15,986 nt of DNA, taken from assembly GCA_902793515.1 (NCBI GenBank), contig CADBDO010000008.1, positions 1 through 15,986 of the forward strand. Reading direction: 5' to 3'. Position numbers and translations under genes: made by a program. Shown piece after piece: positions 6,137-13,022 of the stretch; within the stretch, counting starts at the first letter, position 1; the number at the start of each line of letters is the position of its first letter. The notes beneath the pieces are model-generated. The model ran no database searches. It saw nothing but the letters and a program-made list of their open reading frames with translations, and was not told the DNA's origin. This stretch comes from an uncultured Erysipelotrichaceae bacterium (GTDB lineage: Bacteria > Bacillota_I > Bacilli_A > RFN20 > CAG-826).

Positions 6137-8239
6137 CTAGAGAGAATCAATTTCTTTAAGATAATCCTCAACAAATGCATCACTTGGCATCAAAAGGTCG
6201 CCTCTAGGTGAGAGTCCAACGGTGCCGATTTTGATTCCGTCAGGAGTGCAATTTCTCTTGAATTGGCTCTGGAAGAAACGTTTGAAGAAGACCTTAAGCC
6301 ATTTCTTCAAAGTCTCATTGTCATATCTATAACTGAAGGCTTGCTGTGAAAGGAAATAGAGTTTCTTTGGTGAGAAACCGTAGCGGAGGTAATGGAAGAT
6401 GAAGAAGTCTTGGAGCTCATATGGGCCAACCTTGTCTTCAGACTTCTGAACGATCTCGCCTTTGCTTGAAGGAGGTAAGAGCTCAGGGCTGATTGGGGTC
6501 TCGATGATGTTCATCAAAGCAGTCTTTGTCTCTGGGTGCATGATTGCGTATCCCTCAACGACATATCTGACCAAGGTCTTTGGAACAGAGATGTTGAGGT
6601 CATAGAAGGACATGTGGTCGCCGTTATATGTGCACCAACCAAGAGCAGCTTCAGATAAATCGCCGGTTCCGACCATTAAGGCATCCACATCGTTAGCGAT
6701 GTCCATCAAAACCTGGGTTCTTTCACGGGCCTGGGCGTTCTCATAGGCAACATTGTGGTTTTGTTCATCGTGCCCAATGTCTTTGAAGTGCAAACGCACG
6801 GAGTCACCGATGTTGATCTCGCGGAAGGAAACACCGAGCGATTCTGAAAGAAGGGTGGCGTTGTTGAAGGTTTTCTTACTTGTTCCGAAGGATGGAAGGG
6901 TGATGGCGATGATGTCTTTGAGGTCATAGCCAAGTTTCTTGAAAGCCTCAACGGAGACAAGAAGGGCAAGAGTTGAATCAAGACCGCCAGAAAGACCTAA
7001 GACAATCTTTTTCTGATGGACGGTTTTGAGTCTTTTCACAAGGGCCATGCTTTGCATGGTGAGAATGAGATTAACTCTTTCGAGGTCAGTTTCTTTGGTT
7101 TCTGGTATGAAAGGATTCTTCGCGTAGTGACGGGTCAACGCTTTAGGAGTTTCCAAAGGCATCGAGAAGAAGATCGTTTGGTAATCGTTTTCGTATTTGG
7201 CTTTGAATGAATGGTTTCTGTTTCTTTCGGCCTCAAGAAGTTCAATGTCGATTTCAGAAACAGCCTTTTCCATCTTGAATGGGGCTGACTCACAAAGGAT
7301 CTTTCCGTTCTCGGTGATGATATTGTGCCCACCGAAGATCATGTCGGTTGTGCTTTCGCCATCGCCGGCATTGGCAAGGATGTAGGCGGCAGTCATTTTG
7401 TCTGAAGCCGTCTTCAAAAGGCTTGTCGTGTATTCAGCCGAGCCAATAAGTGTAGGCGTGGCACATAAATTAAGAATGACATTCGCGCCTGCCTGTGACG
7501 CTTTCGCGGAAGGAACCTCGATGTTGGAGATGTCTTCAGAAAGCTCAACGGCGATTCTGAGTTTTGGGTAATTAGAGTCAACGAAGATCAAATTTGTTCC
7601 AAATGGGATCTTTTCTCCAAGTAGATTGATGTAACCCTCTTTCGGTCCCTCAGAGAAATATCTATTGTCAGATGGATAGGCTTTTGGAACGATGCCAAGG
7701 ATCTCGCCGCCATAGTAAACGACACCGCAGCTATATAGTTTTCCGTTGCTCTTGATTGGAGCGCCAACGGTGAAGAGAAGGTCGTTCTCTTTGGAGGTTT
7801 CTTTGAGCTCAACAAGGGCTTTATCGACCAATTCTTCAATAGTTTTGTTGAAGACCAAATCGCCTAAAGTGGCAGAAGTTAGACATAATTCTGGCAAAAC
7901 GAGAATTTTGACGCCTTCGTTGCTTGCCTCGCTCACAGCCTTGATTATTTCTTCTTTGTTGTGAGTAACGCCAGCGATCTCCACTTCTATTGATTGAGCT
8001 GCAACCTTGACGAAGCCAAGAGGATCGGAAAGCTCATTTTTGTCGGAAATCCTTGCAAATCTTGACTTTTCTTTGGCAGAACCCCCTTCGTTCAGGAGTT
8101 TTTGGTGAGCCTCATCAGAAAGGATGACGAAGTCTTTTTGACCGTTCTTGGTGATAATAATCCTACCTTCGTTCTCCTCTAATTCTTTCCTTAACTTATC
8201 CGTGTTTCGTAGTAATGTGATTGGCTTAATGTCGTTCAT
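6137..8239 (-). CDS. nadE: NAD+ synthetase with N-terminal Phd/YefM-like domain
   Basis: This 700-residue enzyme makes NAD+ from deamido-NAD+, ATP and ammonia. Residues 1-52 look like a Phd/YefM antitoxin fold: a PITLLRNTDKLRKELEENEG helix, the RIIITKNGQKDFVIL strands, then SDEAHQKLL. Residues 75-340 are the nitrilase-type glutaminase domain, with E117 (LPELCL) and K186 (IVPKAY). The nucleophile position, normally ICED, reads LSED with S234. GDGESTTD at 292-299 is intact. Residues 385-690 are the synthetase, with PP-loop SGGLDS at 417-422 and GTGDLSEAALGWCTYNGD at 524-541. The start at 8239 has AGAGG 8 nt upstream, so the extension is translated. Usual NadE begins near residue 74 here. No toxin gene is adjacent. 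Ammonia dependence and self-regulation are inferences. Confidence 0.93.
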   Translation of the reverse strand: MNDIKPITLLRNTDKLRKELEENEGRIIITKNGQKDFVILSDEAHQKLLNEGGSAKEKSRFARISDKNELSDPLGFVKVAAQSIEVEIAGVTHNKEEIIKAVSEASNEGVKILVLPELCLTSATLGDLVFNKTIEELVDKALVELKETSKENDLLFTVGAPIKSNGKLYSCGVVYYGGEILGIVPKAYPSDNRYFSEGPKEGYINLLGEKIPFGTNLIFVDSNYPKLRIAVELSEDISNIEVPSAKASQAGANVILNLCATPTLIGSAEYTTSLLKTASDKMTAAYILANAGDGESTTDMIFGGHNIITENGKILCESAPFKMEKAVSEIDIELLEAERNRNHSFKAKYENDYQTIFFSMPLETPKALTRHYAKNPFIPETKETDLERVNLILTMQSMALVKRLKTVHQKKIVLGLSGGLDSTLALLVSVEAFKKLGYDLKDIIAITLPSFGTSKKTFNNATLLSESLGVSFREINIGDSVRLHFKDIGHDEQNHNVAYENAQARERTQVLMDIANDVDALMVGTGDLSEAALGWCTYNGDHMSFYDLNISVPKTLVRYVVEGYAIMHPETKTALMNIIETPISPELLPPSSKGEIVQKSEDKVGPYELQDFFIFHYLRYGFSPKKLYFLSQQAFSYRYDNETLKKWLKVFFKRFFQSQFKRNCTPDGIKIGTVGLSPRGDLLMPSDAFVEDYLKEIDSL

Positions 8240-8253
8240 AATAATTACCTCTT

Positions 8254-8271
8254 TGTCATTATACTGTCATT
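8254..8271 (-). promoter_or_regulatory. nadE -10 box with two TGTCATT repeats (candidate operator)
   Basis: A TATAAT on the minus strand (8263-8258) is the nadE -10, giving a short leader that holds the AGAGG ribosome binding site. Two direct copies of TGTCATT on the plus strand, 8254-8260 and 8265-8271, are 11 bp apart. That is about one helical turn, so they lie on the same face of the DNA. The first overlaps the -10 and the second adjoins it. A protein bound here would block nadE transcription. That the Phd-like domain of NadE binds them is inference. Confidence 0.5.
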
Positions 8272-8283
8272 TTTGCTAATGTA

Positions 8284-8311
8284 TTGAAGATTTTGCTAGT
8301 TATCATAAAAT
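8284..8311 (+). promoter_or_regulatory. Promoter of the ATP-grasp gene
   Basis: -35 TTGAAG (8284-8289), a 16-nt spacer and -10 TAAAAT (8306-8311) end 7 nt before the ATG at 8319, with no ribosome binding site, so the mRNA is probably leaderless. The 11-mer TATCATAAAAT here recurs in the mscL promoter. Confidence 0.58.
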
Positions 8312-8318
8312 TGTTGAG

Positions 8319-9203
8319 ATGTTAAAGACCGGCTTAGCGATTCTAAACGCTTATATCCAAACCCCTGCCTCTCTTCACTTCTATAAAAGGATGAAAGAAG
8401 AGCTGGGTTCTTTAGGAGTTGCTCTCGATTACAAAACAAACTCCGAAATACTCTCCTATATCACCTCTAACGGCGACCTTTTCGCCAAGGAAATGGAGAA
8501 ATATGACTTCGTTTTGTATCTAGATAAGGATTTATATGTCTCTGAGATGTTGGCGAAAGCCGGTGTAAAGCTTTTCGACAGCGCAGAGGCTATTAGGCTT
8601 TGCGATGACAAGATGCTCACCTATATCTCCTTATCAAATAGTGGAATAAAGATGCCAAAGACGATCTCGGCGCCTCTTAACTACGCTGGAATCGATGATG
8701 AGGCCTTCGTTAAACAAGTCGCTAAAGAGTTATCCTTCCCGATCGTGGCCAAAGACAATTTCGGAAGCCTCGGGAAAGAAGTCTATTTAATCAAAAATTA
8801 CGATGAGCTCGTGTCTTTCGAGAAAGAACATAAGTTCAGCGCCCACTTATATCAGCAGTTCATTGAGTCTAGTAAGGGCCATGATTTCAGAATTATCGTA
8901 ATCAATGGCAAGGTTGTCGCCTCCATGAAGAGATCCAACGACAACGGCGACTTCAGAAGCAACGTTGCCCAGGGCGGACACGGCGAAGCTATAGAACTTC
9001 CAGCCTCCTTTGCTGAAGCTGCCGAGAAAGCTGCGAAGATATTGAACCTCGACTACTGCGGTGTCGATATTCTTGATAACGAGGAAGGCAATCCAGTTCT
9101 TTGTGAGGTTAACTCCAATGCCTTCTTACAGGAGATTGAGAGGATTACCGGAAAGAACATCGCAGGCGTGTACGCTAAGCACATTGTAGATACGCTTAAA
9201 TAA
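8319..9203 (+). CDS. RimK/LysX-like ATP-grasp ligase
   Basis: This 294-residue protein has a pre-ATP-grasp N-terminal domain (1-95) followed by an ATP-grasp fold. Visible landmarks are the ATP lysine in FPIVAKD (K145), the glycine loop DNFGSLGKEV at 146-155, HDFRIIVINGKVVASMKR at 188-205 and NVAQGGHGE at 215-223. The metal-binding set D249, E263 and N265 lies in CGVDILDNEEGNPVLCEVNS. RimK-family enzymes join an amino acid (often glutamate) to a carboxylate on a protein or small molecule through an acyl phosphate; the substrate here is unknown. The usual N-S-N/S-P-G is altered to NSNAF. The gene is divergent from nadE and shares its 79-bp upstream region. It ends in a bidirectional terminator. 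The start is preceded by a promoter only, with no ribosome binding site. Confidence 0.85.
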   Translation: MLKTGLAILNAYIQTPASLHFYKRMKEELGSLGVALDYKTNSEILSYITSNGDLFAKEMEKYDFVLYLDKDLYVSEMLAKAGVKLFDSAEAIRLCDDKMLTYISLSNSGIKMPKTISAPLNYAGIDDEAFVKQVAKELSFPIVAKDNFGSLGKEVYLIKNYDELVSFEKEHKFSAHLYQQFIESSKGHDFRIIVINGKVVASMKRSNDNGDFRSNVAQGGHGEAIELPASFAEAAEKAAKILNLDYCGVDILDNEEGNPVLCEVNSNAFLQEIERITGKNIAGVYAKHIVDTLK

Positions 9204-9216
9204 CCATTCAAAAAAG

Positions 9217-9250
9217 AAAAGAGGCAGGTTTTGCTGCCTCTTTTTTATTT
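9217..9250. terminator. Bidirectional intrinsic terminator
   Basis: An 11-bp stem (AAAAGAGGCAG 9217-9227, CTGCCTCTTTT 9234-9244) with a 6-nt loop is followed by TTATTTTTT on the plus strand. The upstream A-run gives a T-run on the minus strand. It separates the convergent ATP-grasp and mscL genes and can end both transcripts. Confidence 0.87.
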
Positions 9251-9260
9251 TTTGTGGCGA

Positions 9261-9983
9261 TTATTCGGCTTCTTTTGCCGGTTTCTTTTTGCCTTCGTTG
9301 GCTTTCTTTAATTCGCCAAGGATCTCTTTAAGGATATCAGCTTCGGTTGGTTCTGGAGTACCTTCCTCTGGTGGGACAGGTCTCTCTTCTGGATGCTTCT
9401 CGTAGTATTTCTCGAGAGCAGCAGCCTTAGCGGCGGCTTTCTTCTCTTCGATCTTGTTCATGACTTTGACGATGATGAACAAAGTGAGACCGATGATGAT
9501 GAAAGCGATAACTGCATTGATGAAAGCGCCCCAATCAATGATGGCAGACATCTTATAAGTGAAGGTTGTGCCGTGCTGTTCATAGAGGCCAAGGAGCGAG
9601 TTCTTCCACTGGATGAACGAATCACTCTCAACGGTTAAACCGGTAACGCCTTGTTGGGCTGCGAATTCGATAACGCGATCGTTGACCTCGGCCATGGTGA
9701 AGGATTGGAGGTTAACGGTTTGTCCATTCTGAAGGAATGCCGCACCCTTCTGGGCGTCAGTTAAGGCTGGAAGGACGGTAACAAGTCCTTTAAGACCTCC
9801 CGGAACACCCCAGGTCGCTAAGCTCATCAAGATATTGACGAGTGAAGTGACAATGGCGTTGAACGCGCCGCCGATGACGACGCCGACAGCAAGCATAAAA
9901 GCGTTGCCTTTGTTGATGAATGCTTTAAATTCTTCAAAGAATCTCTTAAAAGCACCCTTCTTCTTTGGTTGTTTCTCTCCCAT
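9261..9983 (-). CDS. mscL: Large-conductance mechanosensitive channel, enlarged form
   Basis: The N-terminal region FEEFKAFINKGNAFMLAVGVVIGGAFNAIVTSLV (16-49) matches the MscL first helix and its glycine-rich pore lining. The channel opens under membrane tension to release solutes during osmotic downshock. A second helix lies at about 150-173, and a C-terminal amphipathic segment ADILKEILGELKKA (215-228) resembles the cytoplasmic helical bundle. At 240 residues it is far larger than the usual 120-150. The extra length is a loop of nearly 100 residues between the helices and a Lys/Glu/Pro-rich linker before the bundle. The pre-helix residue M30 replaces the common Asp of VDLAVG. The ATG at 9983 was chosen for GGAGGA at 9993-9998; an upstream in-frame start at 10028 adds 15 non-conserved residues. 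Confidence 0.88.
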   Translation of the reverse strand: MGEKQPKKKGAFKRFFEEFKAFINKGNAFMLAVGVVIGGAFNAIVTSLVNILMSLATWGVPGGLKGLVTVLPALTDAQKGAAFLQNGQTVNLQSFTMAEVNDRVIEFAAQQGVTGLTVESDSFIQWKNSLLGLYEQHGTTFTYKMSAIIDWGAFINAVIAFIIIGLTLFIIVKVMNKIEEKKAAAKAAALEKYYEKHPEERPVPPEEGTPEPTEADILKEILGELKKANEGKKKPAKEAE

Positions 9984-10011
9984 ATTTATTGTTCCTCCGA
10001 AACAATTGTTG

Positions 10012-10017
10012 ATTTTA
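10012..10017 (-). promoter_or_regulatory. mscL -10 box
   Basis: The minus strand reads TATCATAAAAT, with TAAAAT at 10017-10012, the same 11-mer found before the ATP-grasp gene. A start near 10004 gives a leader of about 20 nt carrying the GGAGGA ribosome binding site. The -35 is not clear. Confidence 0.45.
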
Positions 10018-10027
10018 TGATAGCGCA

Positions 10028-10482
10028 CTCTAACAAAAATTAAATACTTCTATATAAATATGGTGCACATGCGCACGCTATACCAAAAGAGTGCTTCAAT
10101 GTGTATTAAAACGCTCTAAAAATTAGTAGATTTTTGATACACGAATTTAATAGTGAAAGAGACCTTAAAATTCATCAATTCCCATCGCATTTTTTGCCCT
10201 TTAAGTTTTCCACATTTTTATTCGTCAATGTAAGAGTAATTGATTCAGCTAATTTTTTGAGCGATCTCTTTCAAAAAAGAAATTTTATAATCACAAAAGT
10301 GGCTAATGAACGGTCTTATTCGCACTATTTGATACACTGTCAAAAATTGATATTTTTATTATTGACTTCATTATCTTTCCTTTGGTGCACGTCAAAATGG
10401 CAAAAATACTAGTGTTTTTCATTGTGGAAAACTCTGTGAAAAAGTTTTCAAAAATTTTCTCAAAAATAGGTGTGCATTTTGA
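10028..10482. other. AT-rich non-coding region with repeats and DnaA-box-like sites
   Basis: I see no credible gene in this stretch. It is clearly more AT-rich than its flanks. It holds an imperfect palindrome GTGCACATGCGCAC (10063-10076) and the inverted pair GCACTCT (10025-10031) and AGAGTGC (10089-10095). GGTGCAC occurs at 10062 and again at 10384, and TTTGATACAC is repeated (about 10133 and 10329). TTTTCCACA (10206-10214) and its complement TGTGGAAAA (10423-10431) lie in opposite orientation, followed by TGTGAAAAA (10435-10443). These last differ by one base from the DnaA box TTATCCACA. The region lies between divergent mscL and nrdD and may regulate nrdD. Confidence 0.5.
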
Positions 10483-10510
10483 TTGCAATTTGTTATCCGT
10501 TCCTTATGAT
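10483..10510 (+). promoter_or_regulatory. nrdD promoter
   Basis: -35 TTGCAA (10483-10488), a 16-nt spacer, then -10 TATGAT (10505-10510). The start would fall near 10517, giving a leader of about 115 nt before the nrdD ATG. Confidence 0.55.
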
Positions 10511-10512
10511 TA

Positions 10513-10631
10513 TCGGTGCAAGGAAGATGAACCGAATCTTCCAAACATAAATCGGGTCGGTAATGGAGGCGTTTTAAAGCCCCTTATTACTTAATCCCCA
10601 TGTGTGTGCGAACGCGAAAGGAGCGTTGTAT
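10513..10631 (+). promoter_or_regulatory. Structured 5' leader of nrdD (possible cis-regulatory RNA)
   Basis: Three elements can be drawn. First, GGAAGAT and ATCTTCC (about 10522-10542) form a 7-bp hairpin whose loop contains ACCGA. That loop can pair with either of two TCGGT copies, at 10513-10517 (at the transcript's 5' edge) or 10557-10561, giving alternative pseudoknots. Second, TAATGGAGGC (10561-10570) can fold on GCCCCTTATTA (10579-10589). Third, AACGC (10611-10615) and GCGTT (10623-10627) form a small hairpin with the ribosome binding site AAAGGA in its loop. It matches no riboswitch class I know. Confidence 0.4.
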
Positions 10632-13022
10632 ATGTTAAAAGTCAGAAAAAGAGATGAATCGATCGTTGAATTTGATTTATCGAGAATCGAGAAAGCTATC
10701 GAAAGAGCTTTCGTCGCGGAACACAAAGAGGCAGATAAGAATATCATTGAGCTTTTAGCTCTCCGTGTCACAGCGGAGTTCAATAAGAAGGTCAACAATG
10801 GCATCGTGGATGTTGAAGACATCCAGGACAGCGTTGAAATCGTCTTGATCCAGGCTGGATACGTCGATGTGGCCCACAGCTACATGGACTACCGTAAGAA
10901 ACATGCGGACATCCGTGAGATCAAGAAGACCGAGCTTAACTATGCCACCGTCGTCGACAACTACCTTAAGATCAGCGACTGGCGTGTTAAGGAGAACAGC
11001 ACCGTCACTTATTCCGTCGGTGGTCTTATCCTCAGTAACAGCGGCGCGGTTACCGCTAATTACTGGTTAAGCCAGGTTTACGATAAGGAAATCGGTGATG
11101 CCCACCGTAATGCGGACATCCACATCCATGACCTTTCCATGCTTACCGGCTATTGCGCTGGCTGGTCCCTCAAACAGCTCATCCAACAGGGTTTGGGTGG
11201 CGTTCCAGGCAAGATCACCAGCACCCCAGCTGGCCATTTGAGCACCCTTTGCAACCAGATGGTCAACTTCCTTGGTATTATGCAGAACGAATGGGCGGGA
11301 GCTCAGGCATTCAGTTCATTTGACACTTATCTCGCCCCATTCGTTAAGGTTGACAACCTTACCTATAAGCAGGTTAAGCAGTGCATCCAATCCTTCATCT
11401 TCGGTGTCAACACCCCATCCCGTTGGGGAACCCAGGCTCCATTCACCAACATCACCCTCGACTGGACTGTCCCAGAGGATCTTAAGAACCTCCCAGCCAT
11501 TGTCGGTGGCAAAGAAATGGATTTCACCTATGGTGATTGCAAAGCCGAGATGGATATGATCAACAAAGCCTTCATCGAAGTCATGATCGAAGGCGATGCC
11601 AATGGCCGTGGATTCCAATACCCAATCCCAACCTATTCCATCACCAGAGAGTTCGATTGGTCCGATACCGAGAACAACCGTCTCCTCTTCACAATGACCG
11701 CCAAATACGGCACCCCATACTTCAGCAACTACATCAACAGCGACATGAAGCCAAGTGATGTCCGTTCTATGTGCTGCCGTCTCCGTCTTGACCTCCGTGA
11801 GCTCCGTAAGAAGTCCGGTGGTTACTTCGGAAGTGGTGAAAGCACCGGTTCCGTCGGTGTTGTTACCATCAACATGCCACGTATCGCTTACCTTGCCACC
11901 AACAAGGAAGACTTCTATGCCAGACTCGATGGCATGATGGATATCGCCGCCCGCTCGCTCAGCATCAAGCGTAAGACCATCACCAAGCTCCTTGAAGCTG
12001 GCTTATATCCATACACCAAGCATTACCTTGGCTCCTTCAAGAACCACTTCTCCACCATCGGTCTCGTTGGTATGAACGAAGCTTGCTTAAATGCCCGTTG
12101 GATCAAAGCCGACCTCACCACTCAGGCTGCCCAGGACTTCACCGTTGAGGTCCTCAACCACATGAGAGCCCGCCTTTCCGACTATCAGGAAAGATATGGC
12201 GACCTCTATAACCTTGAGGCTACCCCAGCTGAGTCCACTGCCTTCCGTCTTGCGAAGCATGACCGTGAGAGATATCCAGACATCCTCACTGCCGGCGGTG
12301 CTGGTGAGACCCCTTACTACACCAACAGCTCCCACTTGCCAGTTGGCTACACCGACGATATCTTCGCCGCTCTTGATATCGAAGACAGATTCCAGACCCT
12401 TTACACCTCTGGCACCGTCTTCCATACCTTCCTTGGCCAGCGTCTTCCAAACTGGGAGAGCTGCATGAAGCTCGTCCGTAAGATCGCCGAGAACTACAAG
12501 CTTCCTTACTACACCATGTCCCCAACCTATTCGATCTGCCAAGATCACGGTTATATCAATGGTGAAGTCCACACCTGCCCAATCTGCGGAAAAGAGGCTG
12601 AGGTTTGGTCCCGTATCACCGGTTACTACCGTCCAGTTAAGAACTGGAATGATGGAAAGGCTCAGGAATACAAAGATCGTAAGACCTACATTCCAAACGA
12701 GAATTCCCGTCCACACGCTCACGACAGCGCTTGTGAGTGCTGCGAGCACGAAGAGAAGGCTTCCGCTCCAAAAGTGACCAAAGTCATGCTCTTCACTTCC
12801 CCAACTTGCCCAAACTGCAAGATGGCGAAGATGATGCTTGATAAAGAAGGCATCGAATACGAACAGATCGACGCTGTTTCAAACAAAGAGACGACCACCG
12901 CTTTCGGTATCACCAATGCGCCAACTCTCTTAGTTCCAAATGGTGAAGCTTATGATGCATACGAGAACGCTTCCGACATCAGAGGCTACATCCAGAAGGT
13001 GAAAGGCGGAAATGCTGCCTGA
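10632..13022 (+). CDS. nrdD: Anaerobic (class III) ribonucleoside-triphosphate reductase fused to a C-terminal redoxin
   Basis: This 796-residue glycyl-radical enzyme reduces ribonucleotides to deoxyribonucleotides without oxygen. An ATP-cone allosteric domain (1-95) is followed by the ten-stranded barrel, with C175 (GYCAGW) and the C381-C382 pair (SMCCRL) as thiyl and partner cysteine candidates. A metal site is formed by C636, H639, C649 and C652 (CQDH...CPIC). The glycyl-radical loop is SRITGYYRPV with G664. The GYYRPV-W form and the CPxCG arrangement fit the non-formate, thiol-reduced subgroups (NrdD2/NrdD3 type). Residues about 714-796 are a glutaredoxin/NrdH-like domain with CPNC (C726, C729) and the NAPTLLV cis-proline loop, joined by a Cys/His-rich linker. 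The ATG at 10632 has AAAGGAG 8 nt upstream; a GTG at 10602 adds only 10 unconserved residues. Strong codon bias suggests high expression. Confidence 0.93.
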   Translation: MLKVRKRDESIVEFDLSRIEKAIERAFVAEHKEADKNIIELLALRVTAEFNKKVNNGIVDVEDIQDSVEIVLIQAGYVDVAHSYMDYRKKHADIREIKKTELNYATVVDNYLKISDWRVKENSTVTYSVGGLILSNSGAVTANYWLSQVYDKEIGDAHRNADIHIHDLSMLTGYCAGWSLKQLIQQGLGGVPGKITSTPAGHLSTLCNQMVNFLGIMQNEWAGAQAFSSFDTYLAPFVKVDNLTYKQVKQCIQSFIFGVNTPSRWGTQAPFTNITLDWTVPEDLKNLPAIVGGKEMDFTYGDCKAEMDMINKAFIEVMIEGDANGRGFQYPIPTYSITREFDWSDTENNRLLFTMTAKYGTPYFSNYINSDMKPSDVRSMCCRLRLDLRELRKKSGGYFGSGESTGSVGVVTINMPRIAYLATNKEDFYARLDGMMDIAARSLSIKRKTITKLLEAGLYPYTKHYLGSFKNHFSTIGLVGMNEACLNARWIKADLTTQAAQDFTVEVLNHMRARLSDYQERYGDLYNLEATPAESTAFRLAKHDRERYPDILTAGGAGETPYYTNSSHLPVGYTDDIFAALDIEDRFQTLYTSGTVFHTFLGQRLPNWESCMKLVRKIAENYKLPYYTMSPTYSICQDHGYINGEVHTCPICGKEAEVWSRITGYYRPVKNWNDGKAQEYKDRKTYIPNENSRPHAHDSACECCEHEEKASAPKVTKVMLFTSPTCPNCKMAKMMLDKEGIEYEQIDAVSNKETTTAFGITNAPTLLVPNGEAYDAYENASDIRGYIQKVKGGNAA

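Noticed and set aside
8084..8318. Complete toxin-antitoxin module at the nadE 5' end
   Set aside because: Only the Phd/YefM-like domain is present. The divergent neighbour is an ATP-grasp ligase, not a Doc, RelE or YoeB-type toxin, and the domain is in frame with NadE.
10134..10412. Open frame of 92 codons in the mscL-nrdD gap
   Set aside because: It starts at TTG without a ribosome binding site, has atypical composition (rich in Phe, Ser, Leu, Ile) and no recognisable motif. It is most likely chance in AT-rich DNA.
10380..10430. NrdR box upstream of nrdD
   Set aside because: ACTAGTGT near 10408 resembles half of the NrdR palindrome, but the second half is missing and there is no second box at the usual spacing.
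10028..10631. Replication origin
   Set aside because: AT-rich DNA and DnaA-box-like sites are present, but the boxes are imperfect and few, and no dnaA, dnaN, rpmH or gidA-type genes are nearby. Regulation of nrdD is the simpler reading.
12087..12749. Open frame of 220 codons on the minus strand inside nrdD
   Set aside because: It lies wholly antisense to a strongly conserved part of NrdD and its translation has no family features. It is a by-product of the biased codon use of nrdD.
13012..13022. Frameshift or recoding at the nrdD-trxB junction, with UGA read through
   Set aside because: The TGA that ends nrdD follows a complete redoxin domain, and trxB has its own ATG in another frame with an intact N-terminal FAD motif. 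Simple translational coupling explains it.
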